64,000 nucleotides of DNA from Roseiarcus sp036489975 (GTDB lineage Bacteria > Pseudomonadota > Alphaproteobacteria > Rhizobiales > Beijerinckiaceae), in assembly GCA_036489975.1 (NCBI GenBank), contig DASXES010000140.1, forward strand, positions 1 through 64,000, in the 5' to 3' direction. Each line of letters opens with the position of its first letter. The first letter of the stretch is position 1. The notes under the pieces are model-generated. The model worked only from the letters and a program-made list of their open reading frames with translations. It made no database searches and was not told the origin of the DNA. The position numbers and the translations under genes were made by a program. Positions 27,376-36,181 of this stretch are shown in pieces.

Positions 27376-28416
27376 ATGCGTTATCGACCGCTTGGCCGCA
27401 CGGGCCAATATGTCTCCGAAATCTGTCTTGGCGCGATGACCTTTCACGGCGGCCGCGCCGGCGGAATGTGGCGCAATATTGGGACGCTCGATCAGGCCGC
27501 CGCCACCAGGCTGGTCGGCCGCGCGCTCGAAGCCGGCGTCAATTTCATCGATACGGCCAACGTCTATTCCGAAGGCCAGTCCGAGGTTCAGGTTGGACAG
27601 GCCTTGCGTGATCTTAGCGTCAAGCGCGAGGACGTCATCATCGCCACCAAGGTGCGAGGCCGCATGGGGCCGGGGCCGAACGCCGTGGGCCTGTCGCGCG
27701 GCCACATCATGGACCAGATCGGCGGCAGCCTGAAGCGGCTCGGGCTCGATCATGTGGATCTCTACCAGATCCACGGTTTCGACCCTGTCACCCCGCTTGA
27801 GGAGACCTTGCGCGCGCTCGACGATTGCGTGAGCCGTGGCCTCGTCAACACCATCGGTTGCTCGAACCTCGCCGCCTGGCAGATCATGAAGGCGCTTGGG
27901 CTTTCGGATAAGCGCGGCTACGCGCGGTTCGAAACGGTGCAGGCCTATTACTCGATCGCCGGGCGCGAACTCGAGCGCGAGATCGTGCCGGTGGTCGAGG
28001 ATCAGGGTCTCGGGGTGATGGTGTGGAGCCCGCTGGCCGGCGGCTTTCTCTCCGGCAAATACACGCGCGAGAAGCGCGGCGACAACGATTCGCGCCGCAC
28101 GGTGTTTGATTTCCCGCCGGTCGACAAGGAGCGCGCCTACGACATCATCGACGCCATGGCACCGGTCGCCAAGGCGCACGGCTCGTCGGTCGCGCGCGTC
28201 GCGCTCGCCTGGCTCCTGCAGCGCAAAGGCGTGATGAGCGTCATCATCGGCGCCAAGAGCATTGAGCAGCTCGATGACAATCTCGCCGCGGCCGAACTCA
28301 AGCTCACCCCCGAAGAGATCACGAAACTCGACGAGGCGAGCGCGCTCAGGCCCGAATATCCGGGCTGGATGCTGGCGCGGCAGGCCGATGGCCGCGTGCC
28401 GACGGCGAAGGCGTAA
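27376..28416 (+). CDS. Aldo/keto reductase
   Basis: The 346-residue TIM-barrel NADPH-dependent oxidoreductase has the catalytic Asp and Tyr in FIDTANVYSEG, the Lys in IIATKVRG and the His in LYQIHGFDP. It also has the cofactor-binding GVMSVIIGAKSIEQLDDN. It starts with GRTGQYVSEICLGAMTF, as in the YajO/Tas-like branch. It lies 155 bases after frcA on the same strand and is followed by a Gfo/Idh oxidoreductase, so it may act on the imported sugar or its oxidation product. Substrate unknown. Confidence 0.88.
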   Translation: MRYRPLGRTGQYVSEICLGAMTFHGGRAGGMWRNIGTLDQAAATRLVGRALEAGVNFIDTANVYSEGQSEVQVGQALRDLSVKREDVIIATKVRGRMGPGPNAVGLSRGHIMDQIGGSLKRLGLDHVDLYQIHGFDPVTPLEETLRALDDCVSRGLVNTIGCSNLAAWQIMKALGLSDKRGYARFETVQAYYSIAGRELEREIVPVVEDQGLGVMVWSPLAGGFLSGKYTREKRGDNDSRRTVFDFPPVDKERAYDIIDAMAPVAKAHGSSVARVALAWLLQRKGVMSVIIGAKSIEQLDDNLAAAELKLTPEEITKLDEASALRPEYPGWMLARQADGRVPTAKA

Positions 28417-28467
28417 GCGCTTCCGTCGCCGGCGGCCGGGCGGCGATTTCATCGGGAGGGGAGGCTT

Positions 28468-29469
28468 TTGCGTAAAGTGAAATGGGGCGTGCTGGGGGTC
28501 GCCAAGATAGGCGTCGAAAAAGTCATCCCGGCGATGCAGCTGGGCGAGGTCTCGGAAATCGCCGCGATCGCCTCGCGCGATCTCGGCAAGGCGCGCGCGG
28601 CCGCGGACAAGCTCGGAATCGCGCGCGCCTACGGGTCTTACGAGGACCTCCTCGCCGATTCCGAGATCGAAGCGGTCTACAATCCGCTGCCCAACGAACT
28701 GCATGTCCCCTGGACGAGTCGCGCGCTCGAAGCCGGCAAGCATGTGCTGTGCGAGAAGCCGATCGCGCTCGACGCTGCAGAAGCGCGCTCGCTGATCGAG
28801 GCGCGCGACCGATCCGGGAAGCTGGTCGCCGAGGCCTTCATGGTCCGCTTTCACCCCCAGTGGCGCCGCGCCCGCGCGCTTGCGCAAGACGGGACGATCG
28901 GCGAAGCGCAAGCGATCCAGACCTTCTTCTCCTACCGGCTGCTCGACCCGGACAATGTGCGCAACCGCCCGCCGGGCGGCGGCGGCCTTTATGACATCGG
29001 CTGCTACGCCATCCTCACCGCCCGTTTCATTTTCGGCGCGGAGCCGACGCGGGTGATCTCGACGATCGACTGGGACCCGAAGTTCAAGACCGACCGGCTG
29101 GCCAGCGCCCTTCTCGAGTTCCCCGGCGGGCGCCAGCTCACCTTCACCGTGGGCACGCAATCGTCGTCGCATCAGCGCGTGACGATCGTCGGGGACAAGG
29201 GCCGGATCGAGGTCATGGTTCCGTTCAACCCATCGCCCGACCGGCCGACCGAAATCGCCATCGATGACGGCTCCGATCTTGTCGGCGGCGGGCGCCGGGT
29301 CGAGACCTTCCCCGCCTGCGACCAGTATACGCTGCAGGGTGACGCGTTCTCGCGGGCCATCGTTGGCGGTTCGCCGCTCGAGTTCCCAGTCGAGGACGCG
29401 ATCGCCAACATGGGCGTGATCGACGCCCTGTTCCGCTCGGCCAAGACGGGCTCATGGGAGAAGCCGTAG
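28468..29469 (+). CDS. Gfo/Idh/MocA family oxidoreductase
   Basis: The 333-residue protein starts at a TTG preceded by a strong GGGAGGGGAGG site. Features are the Rossmann loop KWGVLGVAKIGVEKVIP, VYNPLPNELHVPW, the EKPIALDAAEA motif with the conserved lysine, and GGGGLYDIGCYAI in the C-terminal domain. This wording resembles the glucose-fructose oxidoreductase / 1,5-anhydrofructose or xylose dehydrogenase branch. Its position 51 bases after the aldo/keto reductase and downstream of the frc operon suggests oxidation of an imported sugar. Confidence 0.87.
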   Translation: MRKVKWGVLGVAKIGVEKVIPAMQLGEVSEIAAIASRDLGKARAAADKLGIARAYGSYEDLLADSEIEAVYNPLPNELHVPWTSRALEAGKHVLCEKPIALDAAEARSLIEARDRSGKLVAEAFMVRFHPQWRRARALAQDGTIGEAQAIQTFFSYRLLDPDNVRNRPPGGGGLYDIGCYAILTARFIFGAEPTRVISTIDWDPKFKTDRLASALLEFPGGRQLTFTVGTQSSSHQRVTIVGDKGRIEVMVPFNPSPDRPTEIAIDDGSDLVGGGRRVETFPACDQYTLQGDAFSRAIVGGSPLEFPVEDAIANMGVIDALFRSAKTGSWEKP

Positions 29470-29932
29470 CGCGCCGCCAAATACAACCAGCACGCGAATT
29501 TCTACGAAAGCCAACGAAAGAAAAAGAAAGCAAAATGGCTTTCTTTCACTCTTTTTCGCTTTCTTTTATTTTTCGGAATCCGGGCTTTTCAATGGGTTGC
29601 GGCCGAAAAAAGTGGAAAAAATTCTCGTCAGCTTCGACTCGCGCGCCGGGTTGTGTTTATGCAGGCTTTCAAACAGCCAGGAGGCCTCCGGCTCGCCGGG
29701 CTATGAAATGCGCAGATGGATTCCGCTAATAAGAACACATAGATCACATTTCTGATTCTGTTAAGATCGGGTTGAGTCAACTGTCAACGTATCCCCCCTG
29801 CCTCCTCGTCATCGGCTCGCTCCATCTCGTCGGCGCGCTGGGGGGCGCAGTCGGCGGAGCGGCCCTTGCGCCCGACGAAGCCGTCGCCGCGTCCGTCTTC
29901 AGCCAGGTCCCCGCGCACGGCCAGACCGGTTG
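29470..29932. other. Intergenic region, 463 bases
   Basis: Apart from the hairpin at 29523-29546 and a 14-base motif (29585-29598) shared with 48940-48953, no gene, RNA or repeat is recognisable. A short palindrome GTTGAGTCAAC near 29772 lies upstream of recQ. The region is locally AT-rich around 29500-29640 and 29720-29770. Confidence 0.6.
29523..29546 (+). terminator. Hairpin after the Gfo/Idh gene
   Basis: AAAGAAAGC (29523-29531) and GCTTTCTTT (29538-29546) form a perfect nine-base stem with a six-base loop, followed by T-rich sequence (CTCTTTTTC). It is a plausible Rho-independent terminator 53 bases after the stop codon. Confidence 0.6.
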
Positions 29933-31747
29933 ATGGCCGATTCCTCGCTCATGGGCGCGGCGCGCCAGGCCTTGTCCACCGTCTTCGGCTTCTCGGACTT
30001 TCGTCCCGGACAAGAGGACGTCCTCGCCGCAACGTTCGGGGGCGAGGACGTGCTTGCGGTCATGCCCACGGGCAGCGGCAAGTCGCTTCTCTTCCAGCTT
30101 CCCGCGATCGTTCGGGGCGGCCTCACTTTGGTGGTTTCGCCGCTGATCGCGCTGATGCGCGACCAGGTCGCTCAGTTGCGCGAGGCCGGCGTCGAGGCGG
30201 CGAGCCTCAATTCTTCCTCCGATCCAGACGAACGCCGAAGGGTCGCGCGCGGCCTCGACGAGCGAACGCTGCGGCTTCTCTATATCGCGCCCGAGCGGCT
30301 CATGCGCGACGACATGATCGCCGCCTTGCGCCAGGCCAAGGTCGATTGTCTCGCCATCGACGAGGCGCATTGCGTCTCGCAATGGGGTCACGATTTCCGC
30401 CCCGAATATCTGCGCCTGCGCGAAGTCGCGGAAGCGCTTCGCGGCCTCCAGATGATCGCGGTCACCGCGACCGCGGACGAGCCGACCCGGAAGGAAATCG
30501 CCGGGAAGCTGTTCGTCCGTTCCCCACGGGTTTTCGTGCGCTCGTTTGATCGCCCGAACCTGTTCCTGGCGATGCGGCCCAAGGCGGACGCCACCCGCCA
30601 GCTCCTCGACAGGCTCGCGGCTCGCCGCGGCGAAGCGGGCATCGTCTATTGCGCGTCGCGGCGCCGGACGGAGGAGCTCGCGGCAGAATTCAAGCGCGCC
30701 GGGCGCCGCGCGCTCCCCTATCACGCCGGGCTCGATCATGAATTGCGCGCCCGCAATCAGGACGCCTTTCAGCGCGAGGACGATTGCATCGTCTGCGCGA
30801 CGGTCGCCTTCGGCATGGGGATCGACAAGCCCGACGTCCGCTTCGTCTTTCACGCCGACATGCCCTCGTCGATCGAAGCCTATTATCAGGAGATCGGGCG
30901 CGCCGGCCGCGACGGCCTGCCCGCCGACACGTTCACGCTCTACAGCGCAGGCGACATCGAGCTCAGGCGGCGCCAGATCCTCGACAATCGCGCCCCCGAG
31001 GAGCGCAAGCGCGTCGAGACGGCGAAGCTCGACGATCTCGTGGCGCTCTGCGAAACGGCGCGCTGCCGCCGCCAGACGCTTCTGAGCATGTTTGGCGAGG
31101 ATTCGGTCGCCTGCGGGCATTGCGACGTCTGCCAGGGCGGGGTTCGGCTGATCGACGGACGGGTCGAGGCGCAAAAGGCGATGTCGGCCATCTTGCGCAC
31201 CTCTGGCCGGTTCTTTTTCGGCCATCTGGCGAATATTCTCTCCGGCAAGACGACCGAAACCGTTCTCAAGCACGGCCATGAGGCGCTGAAAACCTTCGGC
31301 GTAGGCAAGGATCGCGCGCCCGCCGAGTGGCGCGGCGTGCTCAGGCAATTGCAGTCGGGCGGCCTGATCGGGCGCGACGGCGAAGACCGCGACCGGCTGA
31401 TGCTCACCGAAGAGGGCCGGCGCGTGCTGCGCGGCGAAGCCCCGTTCGCCCTGCGTGAGGATGTGGTGAACCCGAAAGCACGCCGCCGCCGTGTCGCCGA
31501 GGCCGTCGCGGCCGGCGATGCGGACGCAGAGCTTCTCGCCGCGCTCAAAGCCCTGCGTGGCGCGATCGCGACGGCGCAGAAGCAGCCGGCCTATGTCATT
31601 TTCCCCGATCGGACGCTGATCGACATGGCGAAGAGGCGGCCCCGCAGCCTCGACGAACTGGCCAGCATTCATGGGGTGGGGGCGGTCAAGCTGGAGAAAT
31701 ACGGACGGGCTTTTCTGGCTGTGATCCGTGAGTCGCGCGGCGCGTGA
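29933..31747 (+). CDS. recQ: ATP-dependent DNA helicase RecQ
   Basis: The 604-residue 3'-5' DNA helicase acts in recombinational repair. Visible are the Q-motif/FGFSDFRPGQEDV, Walker A MPTGSGKS (44-51), DEAH (143-146), motif III VTATAD, motif VI QEIGRAGRDG, the RecQ zinc ligands (CETARCRR...CGHCDVC) and a C-terminal HRDC domain (FPDRTLIDMAKRRP...IHGVGAVKLEKYG). Length is full. The first ATG is at 29933, directly after an in-frame TTG. It is transcribed alone. Confidence 0.95.
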   Translation: MADSSLMGAARQALSTVFGFSDFRPGQEDVLAATFGGEDVLAVMPTGSGKSLLFQLPAIVRGGLTLVVSPLIALMRDQVAQLREAGVEAASLNSSSDPDERRRVARGLDERTLRLLYIAPERLMRDDMIAALRQAKVDCLAIDEAHCVSQWGHDFRPEYLRLREVAEALRGLQMIAVTATADEPTRKEIAGKLFVRSPRVFVRSFDRPNLFLAMRPKADATRQLLDRLAARRGEAGIVYCASRRRTEELAAEFKRAGRRALPYHAGLDHELRARNQDAFQREDDCIVCATVAFGMGIDKPDVRFVFHADMPSSIEAYYQEIGRAGRDGLPADTFTLYSAGDIELRRRQILDNRAPEERKRVETAKLDDLVALCETARCRRQTLLSMFGEDSVACGHCDVCQGGVRLIDGRVEAQKAMSAILRTSGRFFFGHLANILSGKTTETVLKHGHEALKTFGVGKDRAPAEWRGVLRQLQSGGLIGRDGEDRDRLMLTEEGRRVLRGEAPFALREDVVNPKARRRRVAEAVAAGDADAELLAALKALRGAIATAQKQPAYVIFPDRTLIDMAKRRPRSLDELASIHGVGAVKLEKYGRAFLAVIRESRGA

Positions 31748-32091
31748 ATCACGCGAAGCCGAGATGTCGCAGCCTGCCTTCCACCGAATCTCGCGGATAT
31801 TCGGCGGACCATTCTAGAAGTTGCGGTCCGGGCCTTCGCGGGGGAGGGCGCGATCAGAGCGATAGACCGGTCGCGCCGCCGATCGGCGACTCGCCGCGTC
31901 CGCTGCGCACGCAAGCGCTGATCGTCGGACGATCGAAAAGAAGATCGCGGGCGGCGTCCGTGTGTCGACGAAGCGCGTCGGAAGCCGCGCGGTGTCGGCC
32001 AAGAGTGGCAAGCCGCTGTTCGAGCCAGAAAAAAGGTATCGAAGTGAGCCTGGCGTACACGGCATCGTAGCGCGGTCGAGAGGTCGCCGCT
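31748..32091. other. Intergenic region, 344 bases
   Basis: The region lies between the converging recQ and PEP-CTERM genes. Several overlapping open frames exist on both strands, but none has a ribosome site or recognisable protein features. No clear terminator was found. Confidence 0.55.
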
Positions 32092-33612
32092 CTATAGGGC
32101 GCTGGGCTTCCGCGATGTGCGATAGCCGGCGAGCCCAAGACCAACGAAGCTGATGAGCATCATCGTCCAAGTCGAGGCCTCTGGAACCGGTGCAACGCCT
32201 TCTGCTGAACCTGAGAAGACTGCCAAGGCAGTATCTTGATCGTCCGCAAAACCTAGGCGAAAGGCAAATTATTTACCCTGCAAACTACTGGGGAAGCCGC
32301 TGACAACGAAGCTGTAGATTGGTGATCCAAGCAAATCGACAAAATCAAATAGCGTTCCCGCTTCGTATGAATAAATCTTGCCGCCCACGCTAATCTCTAA
32401 AATGAGATCGGCTAGGTCTGGATCGTCACCGATTTCGAACGATGAAATGGCGCTTCCTTGTGTCGATATCGCAATTGATTGGCCAATTGTTGGGTCGAAC
32501 GAATAAAGTTGACCAGGAGACTGACCACCAAGGAAGAATAATCCGACATTTGGCGATGCGAGTAGCGAGGTGGCGAATCCGTTCACCAACAGAGATGGGA
32601 TGCTCAAGTTGTCAAGATCAACGCTCCCAAGCGGCGCATTTTCCATGCCATTGTTCCAACCCGCCAAATTTGCCGCCCAACCGCCCGGCGGGGAGTTGGG
32701 AAACTCCCCAGGACCCGAGGTTTGCCTTCCTTGCGACTCATCATATGCCTTTTTTGCGTTGTAGAGCGCCAGTCCGCCGGGACCACCTATGTTATATAAA
32801 GTACTAATCGAGAAATCGAGCGTTCCTGTTTGCAATTGCATCTTTCCCGCGTAGCCTCGTAAGTAATATTCAAGATCCCTCAACTCTACGTTCTGAGACG
32901 CTGTATATCCATCAGAATTGCGAAGAGTTACGACATCGTCAAGCGCTGTGAGAGTTTGCGCAAGGCTGGCTGTTCCTAAAATATGCTCTTGGGAGAGAAA
33001 ATTGGTGATATATTTCTGTCGAGTAAATGAGTTATACGTAAATTCCTCGGAGGCACTCACATTAGCATTGTATGTCCCAGACACCGACGCCTGATAGACT
33101 GTATTAGTTTCCTTAATAGAACCGGAAATTGACGTGTTTATGCCAGGCGTCCCCGGCATCGTACTGGGGGTGTCAGTGACAGATCCATTGACAGCTTGGT
33201 AATTGACAACTCCAGGGACGCAGCCGTTTTCTCCAGGGCAATAACTGCCGCCGGTGCCATTAATAACGTACTGAGGACCCAATGTTGGAACCGAAACAGA
33301 GTAAGTAGTCGCGTTAATCGTTCCAAGCGATGGTGGGGCAGTGTTTACGAAAGTGATTTCGTCAACTGTCGCAGATAGTGTGACTTGATAGGATGATAGT
33401 GTCCCGAGTCTCGGATCAAACGGTATGAAGGAATGACCAAAATCTTTTAGATTGACTTGAAACGGAGTCGATTTGCTGTCTAAAATGGATCAGGTGACAG
33501 TAATGTCTCCAGACCCTGTTGCAGTTATTTCAGTTGCGGCCCCAGGGCCGGCGTTAACACCGCTGAGAATTGAGGCTAATAGCGTAGCCAAAGACAGATG
33601 ACTTATTCTCAT
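32092..33612 (-). pseudogene. PEP-CTERM sorted exoprotein gene interrupted by two in-frame stops
   Basis: Reading from the ATG at 33612, one continuous frame of 507 codons ends at TAG (32094-32092). It contains a TGA at codon 41 (33492-33490) and a TAA at codon 448 (32271-32269). Codons 1-21 encode a signal peptide (MRISHLSLATLLASILSGVNA). The middle is a Thr/Ser/Asn/Gly-rich secreted domain of unknown fold. After the TAA, still in frame, comes the sorting signal VAPVPEASTWTMML, a hydrophobic helix and GYRTSRK. Such proteins are cleaved and sorted by an exosortase. No frameshift is needed. It is AT-richer than its neighbours. The uninterrupted middle part (406 codons) could in principle be translated but would lack signal and anchor. 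Confidence 0.75.
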
Positions 33613-33648
33613 TTCCGAACCCCCACTCGGTTCCGATAGGTTCTACTT

Positions 33649-33664
33649 ATCACGGGATCGTGAT
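33649..33664. promoter_or_regulatory. Perfect inverted repeat upstream of the PEP-CTERM pseudogene
   Basis: ATCACG (33649-33654) and CGTGAT (33659-33664) flank GGAT, 37 bases before the pseudogene's ATG on the opposite strand. It could be a relic operator of that gene; no regulator is known. Confidence 0.3.
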
Positions 33665-33849
33665 CCTGCGTGCGGGAAGAGTCAATAGGAGCTCATCATA
33701 GGGGTGCTCCAATGTGCACCGCACAGCAGACACAACTCATGGAGAAAGTTGGGCAAAGCACACACTCCAATCATTGAAATGGTGGTGCACGCAATTGTAT
33801 GCGCGAGCGCGCAGCTACTCGGCACCCTCTTCGCGGGCTTCTTGTCGCG

Positions 33850-33939
33850 CATTACGGTGGTCGCGCATTACGGCATTACGGCATTACGGTGACAGTTTGC
33901 ATTACGGTGCATTACGGTGCATTACGCGGTGCATTACGG
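33850..33939. repeat. CATTACGG tandem repeat cluster
   Basis: CATTACGG begins at 33850, 33866, 33874, 33882, 33900, 33910 and 33932, with a variant CATTACGCGG at 33920. Spacing is 8, 10, 12, 16 or 18 bases. Two copies share the longer unit GCATTACGGTGACAGTTT. It looks like a short minisatellite built by slippage. Confidence 0.85.
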
Positions 33940-34257
33940 TGACAGTTTACTCAATCACCAATTGAAAGCCGACGCATGACCAGCGCCAACGACACGCGAC
34001 GATCGCTGAGCCCTCAGCCGACGAGATACTGACCAGCTATGCGACAATTTCTTGCCAAGCTGGCCGAGGCTTGGTATCGTTTTTCAGAAAATTGGAAAAA
34101 CCTGTTCGTATTTTCCATGGGCGAGGCGCGACCAAGCTTTCGGCCTTTAGAGAACGACTCGCCGATGGCGCCGCAACCACAGTCGCTCGAAACGAACTCG
34201 GCGTCCGGGAAGGCCGGACACACGCGGCGCGCAAGCGGCGAAATGAAAAGGATGCTT

Positions 34258-34342
34258 AAGTCATTGGAAACAAAGAACCCGTGAAAACGGCGAAACGAAA
34301 CCTGCGATAAGCCATTGAAAACAAACGATCCCGCGAAATGGC
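34258..34342. repeat. Pair of direct repeats, about 34 bases, 51 bases apart
   Basis: Copies at 34258-34291 and 34309-34342 both run from AAG-CATTG through AAACAAA, then CCCG, GAAA and GGC, with roughly 80 percent identity when one-base gaps are allowed. A third partial echo (ATGACTTAAGCC) is at 34368. Confidence 0.55.
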
Positions 34343-34469
34343 TGATTCAGCGCCCATAATGATCTCAATGACTTAAGCCATGCCGTGCGAAACGTTTCGT
34401 TTCGCGGCGCGAAATGAGCGCTCCCTGTTAGCCGATTCGCGGGCTGCGGCGGGGTGTCCAACGCCCTCG

Positions 34470-34580
34470 CCCTGAGGCGCCGCGAAGCGGCCTCGAAGGG
34501 CGCTCCAGGAGGCGCAAACAAAGCTGCAGGCTGGAGCATCCTTCGAGACGCGATGCTCCGCATCGCACCTCAGGATGAGG
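34470..34580. repeat. Dispersed palindromic intergenic element
   Basis: The stretch carries CCTGAGGCGCCGCGAAGCGG, CCTCGAAGGG, GGAGCATCCTTCGAGACGCG and CTCAGGATGAGG in order. These blocks are partly complementary to each other and are familiar as repetitive intergenic sequence in Hyphomicrobiales genomes. Only one copy is in this window. Confidence 0.55.
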
Positions 34581-34801
34581 TCCGTGGATTTCGGCGCCAT
34601 TCCGAAGCTCTACTCTTGGCGGCTACAAGTTGCACAAAAGCGCACTCAAGTCATTGCAATCATTGGATCGCGTAACTTTGTGCGGACGGTTCGTCGGCAC
34701 ACATCTCCCGCCGCGCTGGCCCCTCTGGGGTTGCCGCACGGCCCCTGCCTCACTATAGCTGCGCCGCCTAATCTTAACCCCAACCGAAAGGCGCCAGTCC
34801 C

Positions 34802-36004
34802 GTGGCCTTCCTCGCCGACGTCCTCTCTCGCGTTAAGCCATCCGCGACCATCGCGATGACGCAGAAGGCGCGCGATCTCAAAGCCAAAGGACGGGAGGTG
34901 ATCTCGCTCTCGGTCGGGGAGCCCGATTTCGACACGCCTGACAACATCAAGCAGGCGGCGATCAAGGCGATCGAGCGCGGCGAGACCAAGTATCCCCCCG
35001 TGCTCGGCATCCCGCCTTTGCGCGAGGCGATCGCGGCCAAGTTCGCCCGTGAGAACGGTCTCGACTACAAGGCGACCGACACGATCGTCGCCACGGGCGG
35101 CAAGCAGATCCTCTACAACGCCTTCCTCGTCACCATGAACGAGGGCGACGAGGTCATCATTCCCGCGCCCTATTGGGTGAGCTATCCGGAGATGGTCGCG
35201 ATCAATCGCGGCACGCCGGTCGTCGTGCCGACCACGCAGGCGAACGGCTTCAAGCTGCAGGCGGCGGACCTCGAGCGCGCGATCAATCCGCGCACCAAGT
35301 GGCTCGTCCTCAACTCGCCCTCGAACCCGTCGGGCGCGGCCTACACGGAGAGCGAGCTGAAAGAACTCACCGACGTCTTGATGCGCCATCCCCATGTGTG
35401 GGTGCTGACCGATGACATGTACGAGCATCTGGTCTACGGCGACTTCAAATTCACGACCCCGGCGCAGATCGAGCCGGGACTGAAGGCGCGCACGCTCACG
35501 ATGAATGGCGTGTCCAAGTCTTACGCGATGACCGGCTGGCGCATCGGCTACGCAGCGGGCCCGACCGAGCTCATCAAGGCCATGGATATGGTGCAGGGTC
35601 AGCAGACTTCTGGCGCCTGCACGATCGCGCAATGGGCCTCGGTCGAGGCTCTGAACGGGCCGCAGGACTTCATGCCTGTGCGTCGCAAGGCGTTCGAGGA
35701 GCGGCGCGATCTTGTCGTGTCGATGCTTGGCCAGGCGAGGCATTTGCAGTGCCCGAAGCCGGAAGGCGCGTTCTACGTCTATCCGTCCTGCGCCGGCGCG
35801 ATCGGCAGAAAAGCCCCGTCTGGCAAGGTGATCGCAACCGACGAGGATTTCGTCACCGAGCTTCTGGACGCCGAGGGCGTGGCTGTCGTGCACGGAACCG
35901 CCTTCGGTCAGGGGCCGAACTTCCGCGTCTCCTATGCGACGTCGCTCGAGCAGCTCGAAAAAGCGTGCAAGAAGATTCAGAAGTTCACCGCCGAGTTGAG
36001 GTAA
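34802..36004 (+). CDS. aatA: Aspartate-type pyridoxal-phosphate aminotransferase
   Basis: The 400-residue cytoplasmic class I aminotransferase starts at GTG 34802. It contains SVGEPDFDTP near the N-terminus, the dinucleotide/phosphate-binding TGGKQIL (98-104), NSPSNPSG (171-178) and the PLP Schiff-base lysine K239 in NGVSKSYAMTGWRIGY. The C-terminal substrate arginine is in GPNFRVSYA. This is the type Ib aspartate aminotransferase common in alphaproteobacteria, some of which also transaminate prephenate. It interconverts aspartate and 2-oxoglutarate with oxaloacetate and glutamate. Confidence 0.93.
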   Translation: MAFLADVLSRVKPSATIAMTQKARDLKAKGREVISLSVGEPDFDTPDNIKQAAIKAIERGETKYPPVLGIPPLREAIAAKFARENGLDYKATDTIVATGGKQILYNAFLVTMNEGDEVIIPAPYWVSYPEMVAINRGTPVVVPTTQANGFKLQAADLERAINPRTKWLVLNSPSNPSGAAYTESELKELTDVLMRHPHVWVLTDDMYEHLVYGDFKFTTPAQIEPGLKARTLTMNGVSKSYAMTGWRIGYAAGPTELIKAMDMVQGQQTSGACTIAQWASVEALNGPQDFMPVRRKAFEERRDLVVSMLGQARHLQCPKPEGAFYVYPSCAGAIGRKAPSGKVIATDEDFVTELLDAEGVAVVHGTAFGQGPNFRVSYATSLEQLEKACKKIQKFTAELR

Positions 36005-36053
36005 GCAATCCTACCCTGCAAATCGGGGCGGAATCTCAAAATTGACCGTGCCC

Positions 36054-36142
36054 GTCATTGCGAGCGAAGCGAAGCAATCCAGGGGAATATAGGGCGCCCT
36101 GGGATCGATGGATTGCTTCGTCGTTTCACTCCTCGCAATGAC
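36054..36142. repeat. REP-like palindromic repeat, copy 1
   Basis: It begins GTCATTGCGAGCGAAGCGAA and ends CTCCTCGCAATGAC, with internal CAATCCA/TGGATTG also complementary, so the 89 bases can fold on themselves. It lies between the convergent aminotransferase and ligC genes and may act as a transcription end point. Confidence 0.8.
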
Positions 36143-36181
36143 GGCGGCACAGCTGGTCGCATTATGCTCACTTCATCATGC

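Larger units (their letters stand above)
33613..34801. other. Repeat-rich intergenic region, 1.2 kb
   Basis: No convincing gene is present. It holds a 6-bp perfect inverted repeat, a CATTACGG minisatellite, a pair of about 34-base direct repeats and a dispersed palindromic element, each listed separately. A possible 81-codon frame at 34039-34284 has no ribosome site or family resemblance. The last 60 bases should contain the aminotransferase promoter. Confidence 0.6.

Noticed and set aside
27274..29172. Long minus-strand open frame of 632 codons antisense to the aldo/keto reductase and Gfo/Idh genes
   Set aside because: Both plus-strand genes have full family motifs; the antisense frame is Arg/Ala/Asp-rich without motifs and is expected at this GC content.
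29777..31672. Minus-strand frame of 631 codons opposite recQ
   Set aside because: RecQ is complete on the plus strand; the antisense product has no recognisable domain.
31854..32144. 96-codon minus-strand frame after the PEP-CTERM gene
   Set aside because: Overlaps the in-frame PEP-CTERM tail in another frame and has no ribosome site; some residues look protein-like but support is insufficient.
33490..33492. TGA in the PEP-CTERM gene read as selenocysteine
   Set aside because: No SECIS-like hairpin was seen after the codon, and a second, different stop (TAA) also interrupts the frame.
33850..33939. Possible CRISPR-like array
   Set aside because: Units are only 8 bases with irregular 0-10-base gaps, and there are no spacers or cas genes.
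34039..34284. 81-codon plus-strand frame in the repeat-rich gap
   Set aside because: No ribosome-binding site; the end overlaps the direct repeats; no family resemblance.
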